DNA of 64,000 nucleotides from JAHBNG01 sp039028975 (GTDB taxonomy: Bacteria > Chloroflexota > Anaerolineae > Caldilineales > Caldilineaceae), in contig JBCCHB010000010.1 in the NCBI GenBank assembly GCA_039028975.1, positions 1 to 64,000 on the forward strand. Reading direction: 5' to 3'. A program made the translations under genes and the position numbers. The notes under the pieces were generated by a model. The model worked only from the letters and a program-made list of their open reading frames with translations. It did no database searches and was not told the DNA's origin. Below are positions 25,631 to 33,606 of the stretch, piece after piece. The stretch's first letter is position 1, and each line of letters opens with the position of its first letter.

Positions 25631-27814
25631 TTACAAATTTAATGGTTGCTTGTTCGTTTGCTGGGCCTGAGATTCAGTATCTTGACCGATATGCAACAAC
25701 ATACCATTAAATGCAGCAAGAATATTAAATCCATTATTTAATATGAGAGAACCTGAAAGACCGAATAACCCCAAAATAGCCCCAGTGATACAGAGCGTAT
25801 TGGGTATTGCAATCATGGAAAAGCTACGTCGCACATTCCGATCCAGCTTTTTTGTTACAGTATATAGATAGTCGAACCGCCTTAAGCTGCCGTCCATAAA
25901 AATCACATCGGCAACATCAACGGCAATGGTCGACGCGCCCTTTAAAGAGATAGAGACATCGGCCAGGGAAAGGGCGGCAGAGTCATTGATTCCATCGCCA
26001 ACCATCATGACCTTTTTGCCATCCGTTTGATAAGACCGCACATAATCGGCTTTTTCATGGGGCAACACACCTGCTACGAATTGGGGAATATCTAATTGGC
26101 GAGCCAATTCTTGGGTTGGTGCTTCATGATCGCCAGATATGAGGACAATCTCAGAAATGCCCTGCGTTTTGAGAAAATCGATGACATGCGTGGCTTCTTC
26201 GCGAGGTGTCGACTGCATCTCGATCATTCCGGCGACTTCATCCTCGATTGCAATAAGAATGGCCGAATTTCCACGTAAGCGCGATTCTTGAAGCGTCTCA
26301 TGGATAAGAGGCGGCATAGAGATTCCTTCTCGATCCATGTAGCGACTACTACCGATTTTGATCACACGATCATCCAAAGACACCTGAATGCCAAAACCGA
26401 CGTGGTACGTTGACTCATCAAGCACAGGCAACATCATACTCTTCTGTTCGGCTTCTTGCAGGATTGCTTTCGCAATAGGGTGAGAAAATTTCTGCTCAGC
26501 GGCCGCTGCATAGAACAAAAGCGTGTCAGGATTTATACTACCGTTGGCTGGCACAATTTGGGAGACAATTGGTACATCATATGTAAGCGTACCAGTCTTG
26601 TCGAAGAGTACAACATCAATGTCAGAGAGAAGTTCAAACACCTTGCTATCCTTCACAAGGATGCCATTTTTTGCAGCATTGCCCAGAGATGCTAAGAGTG
26701 CAATCGGCGCTGCGACCCGAATACCCGTGCCATAATCGGCATTAATCGTCGCCAACAGGGCACTTGTGCCGCTAAAGAGATATGCAACAGCTCCCAATCC
26801 AAAAGTGGGTAATACCATATCGTCCGCGATTCTCTCTCCTCTTGACTGGACATCTACCTTGAAGGCCGCAGCATCATTCACAATCTGAATGATTTGAGCC
26901 GCTAGGGTGTTCTCACCTGTTTCGGTCACCTCCACATATATTTGACCAGCTACAACTACGGTCATGGCAAATACCTGATCGCCTTTACGCTTTTCAGCCG
27001 GAGCGGCTTCGCCAGTTAGGCTCTGTTGGTCAATCATCGCATCGCCATCAAGTACAATACCATCAACAGGGACTTGCTCTCCTGTACCCACGACTATCTC
27101 GTCACCCCTCTTTAGGGTAGTCACGGGCACCTGAATCTCTTTACCATCTACTAGTAACCAAGCAGAACGAGGTTGTTCACCAAAGACTTCAGTAACATAT
27201 TCCCGAGACCTTTCGGTTGTCTTATCGAGCAATAGATCTGCCAAATCGAGTATCCAAACCATAAAGGCGGCTGGTCCAAATTTCCGAAAAATCAAGCAAA
27301 GCGAAATGATAGCTGTATCGAGCACATCTACCTTTAATTTTTTTTCCTCAACTGTCGCTCGATAAGCATCCCTAAAGATTGGAGCAGCCAATGCAACCGT
27401 TGTAAAGAGGCTGATAGGAGCCAACCATGGTGCTCCCATAGACGAACCAATAGCTAATCCTACGCCTCCGGTAGATGCAATGAGCCGACGGGCTGCACTG
27501 CTCAATTCCATCTCATCAGCATCCGAATTGCTCTTCTCTTCAGGCACATCGTCGGTATCTATTGCTTCTCTGTCGGAATTTACAATGTCCGCTCCAACAC
27601 CGATAGGATCAATGGTATCCGAATGGTGCGCATCGAGAGGGACATGCAGAGCAGCATCAACTTCCTGCGCTTCAACAGTGGCCAATGCTTTAGAATTCAA
27701 CAAATCCGACAGTCGTATAGGCGGTTGTTTCGTTATCCCCGAATTGCTATACAATTTGACGCTAGCGGCAAGTCCTCCAGCGGAAAGGATCAATAATCCA
27801 CCTAAACCAATCAT
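25631..27814 (-). CDS. P-type ATPase with an altered CPx motif
   Basis: 727 residues, related to heavy-metal (P1B-like) pumps in overall layout. It has an N-terminal membrane helix and acidic linker, then membrane pairs, an actuator domain with SLTGEAAP, the phosphorylation motif DKTGT at D405, and GDGIND. A membrane pair closes the protein. There is no N-terminal HMA domain. The helix that normally carries CPC/SPC reads V-A-A369-P370-I371-A, so the metal-coordinating cysteine is missing and the cargo is unlikely to be a classical soft metal. Its ATG overlaps the stop of the symporter gene by 4 bp (ATGA). The front half is duplicated as a separate gene at 49092-49898. Confidence 0.85.
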   Translation of the reverse strand: MIGLGGLLILSAGGLAASVKLYSNSGITKQPPIRLSDLLNSKALATVEAQEVDAALHVPLDAHHSDTIDPIGVGADIVNSDREAIDTDDVPEEKSNSDADEMELSSAARRLIASTGGVGLAIGSSMGAPWLAPISLFTTVALAAPIFRDAYRATVEEKKLKVDVLDTAIISLCLIFRKFGPAAFMVWILDLADLLLDKTTERSREYVTEVFGEQPRSAWLLVDGKEIQVPVTTLKRGDEIVVGTGEQVPVDGIVLDGDAMIDQQSLTGEAAPAEKRKGDQVFAMTVVVAGQIYVEVTETGENTLAAQIIQIVNDAAAFKVDVQSRGERIADDMVLPTFGLGAVAYLFSGTSALLATINADYGTGIRVAAPIALLASLGNAAKNGILVKDSKVFELLSDIDVVLFDKTGTLTYDVPIVSQIVPANGSINPDTLLFYAAAAEQKFSHPIAKAILQEAEQKSMMLPVLDESTYHVGFGIQVSLDDRVIKIGSSRYMDREGISMPPLIHETLQESRLRGNSAILIAIEDEVAGMIEMQSTPREEATHVIDFLKTQGISEIVLISGDHEAPTQELARQLDIPQFVAGVLPHEKADYVRSYQTDGKKVMMVGDGINDSAALSLADVSISLKGASTIAVDVADVIFMDGSLRRFDYLYTVTKKLDRNVRRSFSMIAIPNTLCITGAILGLFGLSGSLILNNGFNILAAFNGMLLHIGQDTESQAQQTNKQPLNL

Positions 27815-29187
27815 CTTATAAACCTCTCACTTGGATTCTGTTGGTCTCCCTGAATTTGATTGGATTCGTCTGACTTATGAAGACCATAATCATTGAGAAT
27901 AACGGCGGTTACGCACTCATCAGTAGAATTGGCTGCGGTACGGAACGAGTCCGGTAGACCGATCTGAAGACCAATATAGAGGCTGAGAAAGATTGGTGTT
28001 AGCTCCGGAGCAACACCAATACTCAAGGCAATCGGTCCACCAAAAAGGACTAGTTCGCCAGGTATGCCAGGGACACCATATCCAATAATGATAATTATTG
28101 GCAGGCTAAGCAAGAGTTGGAAAAATGAAAGCTCGACACCCAACATGGCGGAGACCATACCGGTCATCAAGAAGACATTAATCATTGTTCCATTAATATT
28201 GAGAATGGACCCAGTACCCACGACAAATTGTCGCACTTCAGCACGGATCTGGGGAAAAATCGTCTTGACTAGATACAGGTTAAAGGGCGTTGACAGCGCC
28301 TCTGAAGACGTAGCCCAAAGCAAAGGATAAATACGTACATAATACTTGGTAAAGTAGTCATGTAAAGAAAAACTTGGCATTCGTATTTTGGCAATCACGA
28401 TCAGTCCAGCGTGCCAAATGCTACAGGCTACTCCGGTTGCTAAAGCGCCTAGCACATACAACTTAATCATTCCCCAAGATGTGGAAATATCAATCGGAAA
28501 GCCGAACATCTTTACTGTAGTCAAGTGGGCATTGGTTGCCTCGGTACCCAATTCTTGGGGCAGAATCTCTGGCAAAATTGTTATATAAGCCCCGATTCCC
28601 AACATAAATAGCGGAACAAGAGGAACAATAAATCTGCCTAGAAACTCGATAAGATTAACGCCTTTAGAAAGAAACGCACTAATTTTATCGAACCGCACAG
28701 CAATAATACAGGTAAGAATGGAGAGGTAAACAGCATAAAAATAAACACTATGGGTTACCATCCACCCCAAAGATCGCAACGAATCACGAATAGCTATGTC
28801 GATCCCAGTCGAAGTTGAAAACCAAGGAAAACCAAAGAGTAGAGTGGTAAAGAGTACGGCATAGGAGCATGCAACAATTCTAGCGCCAACAAACCAACGA
28901 AGCGTTTGGTAGGCAAACTGTCTCCCTGAGCTATCACTTAAACGAAAAAGCTTAATAAGCGTAGGCGTTAGAATGAGGAAGATTACCGCTGGAGCAATAT
29001 ACCCGTAACTATTGATAAAGCCATCGACAACGCCACTGATTGAATAGGCAAAAGGTTGAGAGACACTGGCCAACCCAATACCGATGAGAAAGAAAAAGAT
29101 AGCAAGCCATGGCAGTAAGTACTCCGCCATTCTGAGCATTACATCAATGGTGTTTGTATTTTGTCTTTCTGAAAATATATTATTCAT
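27811..29187 (-). CDS. divergent dicarboxylate/amino-acid:cation symporter (DAACS family)
   Basis: 458 residues, about 8 membrane helices plus re-entrant loops. The core follows the glutamate-transporter fold. ATSSEALSTPFN corresponds to the serine-rich HP1 tip, and GTGSILNINGTMINVFLMTG is the NMDGT-like unwound helix (here NINGT). GVPGIPGELVLFGGP is the HP2 region, and DSFRTAANSTDECVTA keeps the D...R...N substrate-binding triad of helix 8. This is the family of bacterial GltPh and animal EAAT glutamate transporters. Substrate is probably an acidic amino acid or dicarboxylate with Na+ or H+, but divergence makes that tentative. It is translationally coupled to the P-type ATPase. Confidence 0.8.
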   Translation of the reverse strand: MNNIFSERQNTNTIDVMLRMAEYLLPWLAIFFFLIGIGLASVSQPFAYSISGVVDGFINSYGYIAPAVIFLILTPTLIKLFRLSDSSGRQFAYQTLRWFVGARIVACSYAVLFTTLLFGFPWFSTSTGIDIAIRDSLRSLGWMVTHSVYFYAVYLSILTCIIAVRFDKISAFLSKGVNLIEFLGRFIVPLVPLFMLGIGAYITILPEILPQELGTEATNAHLTTVKMFGFPIDISTSWGMIKLYVLGALATGVACSIWHAGLIVIAKIRMPSFSLHDYFTKYYVRIYPLLWATSSEALSTPFNLYLVKTIFPQIRAEVRQFVVGTGSILNINGTMINVFLMTGMVSAMLGVELSFFQLLLSLPIIIIIGYGVPGIPGELVLFGGPIALSIGVAPELTPIFLSLYIGLQIGLPDSFRTAANSTDECVTAVILNDYGLHKSDESNQIQGDQQNPSERFIR

Positions 29188-29201
29188 CTACATTGAAGTA
29201 A

Positions 29202-29519
29202 TTAGCTCATCTTATAGTGCCCAGCGTCAACTTGGTCCAAAGCCCAGGTTAGGAGCTGGCCAACAACTTGATTAGTAGTCATATCATTGGATTTGGCTGT
29301 ATCAGCAATGCGATCCATTAAACTGAGGGCAATAGGGTAAGCTGCGCGGGTCTCTTTTGTAGAAGTGGACGCCGTTTTTTCGATAGCAGGCTTCTCGTCT
29401 TTTGCTTTCACAACCGCTTCTGATTGTTCTCCAGATGGCTGCGCCTGAGTCCGGCTGAGGCTGGCTTGGTCAGCCCAACTCCCTAACTTTCCTTCTAATT
29501 TTTTTTGTTTTTTGTTCAT
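29202..29519 (-). CDS. small protein with a ribbon-helix-helix-like C-terminus
   Basis: 105 residues. A basic, low-complexity N-terminal half (Lys/Gln/Glu/Ser) precedes a C-terminal segment AYPIALSLMDRIADTAKSND, then MTTNQVVGQLLTWALDQVD. This has the strand-helix-helix pattern of RHH/CopG-like domains. It sits 3' of the AAA and ParA genes, where RHH centromere- or DNA-binding partners are often found. It may be the DNA adaptor of the ParA-like protein. The call rests on pattern only. Confidence 0.5.
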   Translation of the reverse strand: MNKKQKKLEGKLGSWADQASLSRTQAQPSGEQSEAVVKAKDEKPAIEKTASTSTKETRAAYPIALSLMDRIADTAKSNDMTTNQVVGQLLTWALDQVDAGHYKMS

Positions 29520-29633
29520 GTGATTTGTTCTCCAAGCTCCTTTTGAACTGAAGTGGCTACTTTGGCCTAGCCAGCTCTCATGGAGTTGAAATCTGGATGT
29601 AATCCAGTAGTTCGTAATGCGAAGAGAGACTGA

Positions 29634-30788
29634 TTATCTATCTGTTAGCATAGGTAGCAGTAGCCAAATATTAAATAGCAAAAAGCCGATGACAACGATC
29701 AGTAGTACCAAAAGAAGCACATTATCTAAAGGGTTATCCTCTTCTTCAATTGGCAAGCCTTGTTTTGAGTGCAATAAATCGAATTCTTGATGCTCTTCTA
29801 CTGCAAAGTCCACTGGATGATTAAAATTAAAATCGGGAGCTTGTTCGGAGTTGGTAGAATGCATGTATGCCCGTTGCCGACCGCCCAAAGGGGTTACGCG
29901 GACAGGTCGTCTACGCATCGGTTCTGGTTGTACAATATCTGCAAAGGGTGAATAGATTGGCTCCAGTGGCTCATCATCTTCTTCCGCTGGTGAGGTAGGC
30001 TGTTCCTCATCCATCTGCACTGACGCCATTATGTCTACAAATGGCGAATAGATTGGCTCAGTTGGTTCCTCGTCCTCTTCAACTGAGTGGTCGATTTGCT
30101 CCTGCTCCATCTTCGCAGACGTCACAATATCTGCGAATGGCGAATAGACAGCGTCCTCAGTTGGTTCCGCATTCTCTGCCGGCACTGCCGGAAGTGGCGT
30201 AGGCGCGTCTTCATCAAGAATTATCTGTGAGTCAGGTACTTTTAGCCCAAGTTCTTCTATGTTTGTAAAGATGGGCTGCACCAACGTACGAATTTTTTCT
30301 GGATTAACGTCGTCGACGGCCAAGATAAATTTGAGTCTATCCAGCGGGGCCAAACGTCGAAGCAGTGGCAAAATCAAATTGTTTAGCTTGCTCAACTGGA
30401 CACGATCAGAAAGGTCAATATCATCAAATACAAATAGCAATTTTGATGATTGTGGTATGGCTTGTAAAAGTCGTTCTAAAAACGCTTTATGGAAATTGTT
30501 TGGTGAAAAATCGTCAAGAAGATCATGTGGAAGTCCAGCTGTTTCAACCATACGAGCAGCCAAGTCGTATAATACCTCAGCCCGTGAATAGTCGAGGTTG
30601 TCTCGTACACTTAACAAGACGGGAATAAAACGATTTCGCTGCGTAATATTGTTTACTAGATTGCGCAGCAATGAACTTTTCCCCGCCATACGCGGCCCAT
30701 ACAACACAAGGGCTTGCGTCTTTGATTCGGTCGTAGCAAACTGAGCCGTTAATTTGACGGGGTCATCGGGCAATTCAGCACTATTCAC
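29634..30788 (-). CDS. AAA-type ATPase with YSPF repeats and a C-terminal membrane anchor
   Basis: 384 residues. A P-loop ATPase domain (about 1-190) has GPRMAGKSS as Walker A and LLFVFDDID as Walker B, close to the archaeal-type/Orc-like AAA proteins. A long acidic region (about 200-320) follows with three imperfect repeats, each containing YSPF(A/V)DI(V/M): DAVYSPFADIV, EPIYSPFVDIM and EPIYSPFADIV. A single membrane helix near the C-terminus (LLLVLLIVVIGFLLFNIWLLL) makes this a tail-anchored protein facing the cytoplasm. It lies 11 nt downstream of parA. The ParA product also has a YSPF motif near its C-terminus. A role in organising membrane complexes is inferred. Confidence 0.7.
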   Translation of the reverse strand: MNSAELPDDPVKLTAQFATTESKTQALVLYGPRMAGKSSLLRNLVNNITQRNRFIPVLLSVRDNLDYSRAEVLYDLAARMVETAGLPHDLLDDFSPNNFHKAFLERLLQAIPQSSKLLFVFDDIDLSDRVQLSKLNNLILPLLRRLAPLDRLKFILAVDDVNPEKIRTLVQPIFTNIEELGLKVPDSQIILDEDAPTPLPAVPAENAEPTEDAVYSPFADIVTSAKMEQEQIDHSVEEDEEPTEPIYSPFVDIMASVQMDEEQPTSPAEEDDEPLEPIYSPFADIVQPEPMRRRPVRVTPLGGRQRAYMHSTNSEQAPDFNFNHPVDFAVEEHQEFDLLHSKQGLPIEEEDNPLDNVLLLVLLIVVIGFLLFNIWLLLPMLTDR

Positions 30789-30799
30789 ATCAATTCAGA

Positions 30800-31552
30800 C
30801 TACTCCCGACATGTTCCATAGAGCTCCTTAGCCAGTGCCTTATAGGCTTGGGAGCCAGTTGAAAAGGGCGAGTAGACACCAACAGGCTCACCATCCAGTG
30901 TGGCTTCGGCAATTGAAACATTGACCGGAATTACCGTCTGAGGAACCAAATCAGTGAACCGCTGACGCACTGTTCCCTCTACGGACCGAGTTAGCGTCAG
31001 TCGGCGATCATACATGGTCAGAACAACAGCTTTGAGCTCAAGAAGAGGGTTGCTCTGCTTAATGAGTTCAACAACCTGAAGTGTATGATCAAGGGTCTTG
31101 TATGCATACGGCTCACACTGAAGAGGAACAATCATTTGGGTTGCAGCAGCTGGGCCATTAAAGGCAAAGAAACCCAAGCTGGGTGGGCTATCGATTAGTA
31201 TGTAATCATAGTTGTAATCAATCTGTGCTAACACATCTTTCAGCTTATCATTACGATCTGGATGGTCGATAAATTGATGCTCGGCTAAGGCTAGGTCCAG
31301 GTTAGCCGGCAGCAAGTCAAAATGCTCCAGCTTCACAATAATCTCGGCAGTGGCATCCGGATCATGTAGAGCATGATAGAGGGTCTGCCTTTCGATGGCC
31401 GGATCCAGGCCACAGCCAACAGTAAGGCTAGACTGTGCATCCAAATCTACAGCTAATACTCGATGATTTGACAGTTCATAGGCAAGGTTCTGCACCAAAG
31501 AGGTTTTCCCGGTGCCACCTTTGTGACTAACAACAGCAATGATTTCGGTCAT
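30800..31552 (-). CDS. ParA/Soj-like ATPase
   Basis: 250 residues of the MinD/ParA family. The deviant Walker A is KGGTGKTS near the N-terminus, followed by a Walker A' region (VDLDAQSS) and Walker B (YILIDSPPSLG). DNA- or membrane-bound ParA-like ATPases position chromosomes, plasmids or protein clusters. There is no ParB here, but an RHH protein, a tail-anchored AAA ATPase and an HhH coiled-coil protein are in the same operon. Cargo positioning is therefore more likely than replicon partition. The sequence GVYSPFS near the C-terminus resembles the repeats of the AAA neighbour. Confidence 0.9.
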   Translation of the reverse strand: MTEIIAVVSHKGGTGKTSLVQNLAYELSNHRVLAVDLDAQSSLTVGCGLDPAIERQTLYHALHDPDATAEIIVKLEHFDLLPANLDLALAEHQFIDHPDRNDKLKDVLAQIDYNYDYILIDSPPSLGFFAFNGPAAATQMIVPLQCEPYAYKTLDHTLQVVELIKQSNPLLELKAVVLTMYDRRLTLTRSVEGTVRQRFTDLVPQTVIPVNVSIAEATLDGEPVGVYSPFSTGSQAYKALAKELYGTCRE

Positions 31553-31559
31553 ATGTTAC

Positions 31560-32894
31560 TCATTTCTGTTTGGCCAGAGCGCGAGCTGCCATCACCCAGT
31601 CTTCGACGTTTTGATCGTCTGAGCGTGGAGTCTCTGCTATCATGCTTTCGACATTGGTGGGTTCTTGCTGAGCCAAATCTTCATACGTAAGTATCCCAGA
31701 CTGGTTCAGGTAGGCAGCAATTGTAGGCGTAATGCCGTCGATAATTTCTAAGCGTTCCAGAATCAGCATGGTCTCGTCTTGCGTGATGTTATCTGAAACA
31801 ACCAATTGTGTAGCAAATAGTGCAGGAGAGGCAGCCACCACCATTTGAGGTTTACCAATGAGCTGACGCGCTTCTTCAATCCATGCTTCTGGCTGAAATG
31901 TTGCTCCGGTTCGCTTTTTTCCCACGATATCCTCTAACGACTCTACCGTCTGTTCAGCCAGTTCCGTTATGGTATGGATTCCAGCTTCATTGAGTCGCTT
32001 GGCAAAAGCCCGGCCGATACCGTGAATCCGATCTAGGCGTTCATGGGCAGGTGGCTTAGTTGTTTTTTCTTTTCTCTTAGCCTGCAATTCAAGGAGGTTG
32101 GCTTCGGTCGCCTTCAAAATGCGTTGGAGCTTTGCTGTCTCAGCTCGTGCCAGCTTGGCAGCGGAGGTCTGGGCATCAAGCTTTGCCTGTAGATCGTTGA
32201 GATTGTCCTTCGTAGCACCCAGCAGAGATTGAGATTGTACCTTCTCAGTCTCTGCCAATTTCGTCGCCGCAATTTGTGCATCGAGTTTTGCCTGGGTATC
32301 ACTTAGATTGGTTTCGATTGTGCTTAGCGTACTTTGGGCTTGTTCGGTTTCTGCTTGGGACATCTCGGCAGTTTCAATTTGCGTGTCTAGTGCATATTGT
32401 ATACTGCGTGTGCGTTGCCATGCTAGGTTATAACCGACGACTCCACCACCAACCGCAAGACCGGCTAAGGGGATAAAGTTACGAGAGAGGACACCCATAA
32501 GCCCAGCTCCACCGCTGTCAACAATCCCCATGCCAGCACTCCCTCCTAATAGGGTAGCAAGGGGTAAGGATACATTGGCAGCTATTGGATTTGCAGCAGT
32601 TGCTCCGATAGTTCCCAACGCCTGTGGTGCTAATTGTGAAGCAAGGCCAGCAGCACCGCCGCTTGTGGCTGTTGTGCCTTTAGCAGCCAGTGCAGCTTGG
32701 GCCGCAGCTGCTCCTTTAGCAGCAGCCACACCTTTGAGCAATAGTAGGCTGCCAAGGGTACCCGCAACGCCTACGGCAGCAATTGCTCCAGCGATCTGTA
32801 ACGCTCGGCGATTTTCGCGCGCAAACGTTTCTATCTGTTCTCGAGCATAGCATGCTGAACTTTTCAATGAATTCGGCTGATATGTCTGTGTCAT
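31560..32894 (-). CDS. membrane protein with coiled-coil repeats and tandem helix-hairpin-helix units
   Basis: 444 residues, start preceded by AAGGAT. The N-terminal part (about 30-160) is rich in Ala/Gly with several hydrophobic stretches (GAIAAVGVAGTLGSLLLL; FIPLAGLAVGGGVVGYNL). A coiled coil (about 165-280) contains about three repeats with the pattern N-L-x-D-x-QAKLDAQ. Two HhH units close the protein: LDRIHGIGRAFAKRLNEAGI near 290-345 and LEIIDGITPTIAAYLNQSGI near 380-440. The first closely resembles the HhH of the protein at 24261-24725. First gene of operon A, about 450 nt behind a promoter with three 11-bp repeats. It could be a scaffold tethering ParA cargo or DNA to the membrane. 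Confidence 0.7.
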   Translation of the reverse strand: MTQTYQPNSLKSSACYAREQIETFARENRRALQIAGAIAAVGVAGTLGSLLLLKGVAAAKGAAAAQAALAAKGTTATSGGAAGLASQLAPQALGTIGATAANPIAANVSLPLATLLGGSAGMGIVDSGGAGLMGVLSRNFIPLAGLAVGGGVVGYNLAWQRTRSIQYALDTQIETAEMSQAETEQAQSTLSTIETNLSDTQAKLDAQIAATKLAETEKVQSQSLLGATKDNLNDLQAKLDAQTSAAKLARAETAKLQRILKATEANLLELQAKRKEKTTKPPAHERLDRIHGIGRAFAKRLNEAGIHTITELAEQTVESLEDIVGKKRTGATFQPEAWIEEARQLIGKPQMVVAASPALFATQLVVSDNITQDETMLILERLEIIDGITPTIAAYLNQSGILTYEDLAQQEPTNVESMIAETPRSDDQNVEDWVMAARALAKQK

Positions 32895-33344
32895 CTTGCC
32901 AATCCTTATCCCATTTTGCTATGGTCCACCAGGAAAAATCATCCTAGCTTTGGTACACTTTAGCTTGGGGTTATCTAAAAAAGAAGAACATCCCCATCTT
33001 CATAGGGACAGGCTCCATCTGCACAAGTGTATGGGTTGCATCTAGTCAGCGATACGCAACGAAACTTACAGAAGCAAATAATCGGTGAAATGCGCTCTTC
33101 GTATTGTAAATATAGCTCTATCTTATGAGAAACCCTGTAAAAGCGCAAACATACTATTACGTTACCATGAGATTGGGTATAAATAATGAAGATCGATCGT
33201 ATGTCCAACGAAAACAAACGATTCTAATTCTCATCGACGCCGCAACTGATTGTATGATCACCAACAGCTAGTCAGATCGCAACTATACAACGAACATGCC
33301 GTAGTCCTGTGCCGGCGTACCTACTATACTGCGATCTATTGAAT

Positions 33345-33393
33345 AGTATAACATCTACATGTGGATCAAACGTGGAATGAACGTGGAATAGAC
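33345..33393 (-). promoter_or_regulatory. three-repeat activator site and promoter of operon A (site 1)
   Basis: Three contiguous 11-bp units start at 33361, 33372 and 33383, each beginning GTGGA (GTGGATCAAAC in the first). Exactly 10 nt to the left is AGTATA (33345-33350), that is TATACT on the minus strand. There is no good -35 hexamer, as expected for an activator-dependent promoter. The same arrangement occurs at 48911-48959 and 50134-50182. Direct repeats with one-turn spacing next to -10 are typical of SARP activators. Confidence 0.75.
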
Positions 33394-33469
33394 AGAAAAC
33401 CCACCTTTAATCTTATAATGCACGGGCCAATTTTTTCGAGCAAAACTCAATAAGTTTCACTGCAAGCTC

Positions 33470-33561
33470 TATACTTCGCTAGAACAAGGTTGCTTGACGC
33501 TTGTCCACTCTGCTCTAGCGAATTCCAAAAAGCAAAGACAGAACTTTTCTAGCCATCTATA
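33470..33561 (-). mobile_element. MITE-like element, copy B (92 bp)
   Basis: Inverted relative to copy A at 14943-15033 and alignable along its length (roughly two thirds identical; the ends are nearly identical). On the plus strand it begins TATACTTCGCTAGAAC and ends TTCTAGCCATCTATA. A TATAAT hexamer lies just outside its right edge, so the insertion may have influenced the promoter of the rightward gene. Confidence 0.6.
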
Positions 33562-33564
33562 TGG

Positions 33565-33570
33565 TATAAT
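33565..33570 (+). promoter_or_regulatory. possible -10 hexamer for the 33607 gene
   Basis: TATAAT at 33565-33570, 37 nt before the ATG at 33607. No convincing -35 is seen at 17 nt. Confidence 0.3.
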
Positions 33571-33606
33571 CAGCTAAGAAATACAGAACACAACGGGAGT
33601 CTTTAC

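Larger units (their letters stand above)
32895..33606. other. 712-bp regulatory region before operon A and the rightward lipoprotein gene
   Basis: Holds the three-repeat promoter for operon A, an inverted MITE-like copy and a TATAAT near 33565 for the rightward gene. The leftward transcript has a leader of about 440 nt. It contains a Cys-rich 80-codon frame (33217 to 32975, TTG start, no ribosome-binding site) that I do not accept as a gene on present evidence. Confidence 0.6.

Noticed and set aside
30800..31552. Plasmid or chromosome partition locus
   Set aside because: ParA is present, but there is no ParB, no replication initiator and no parS-like repeat. The neighbours are membrane proteins.
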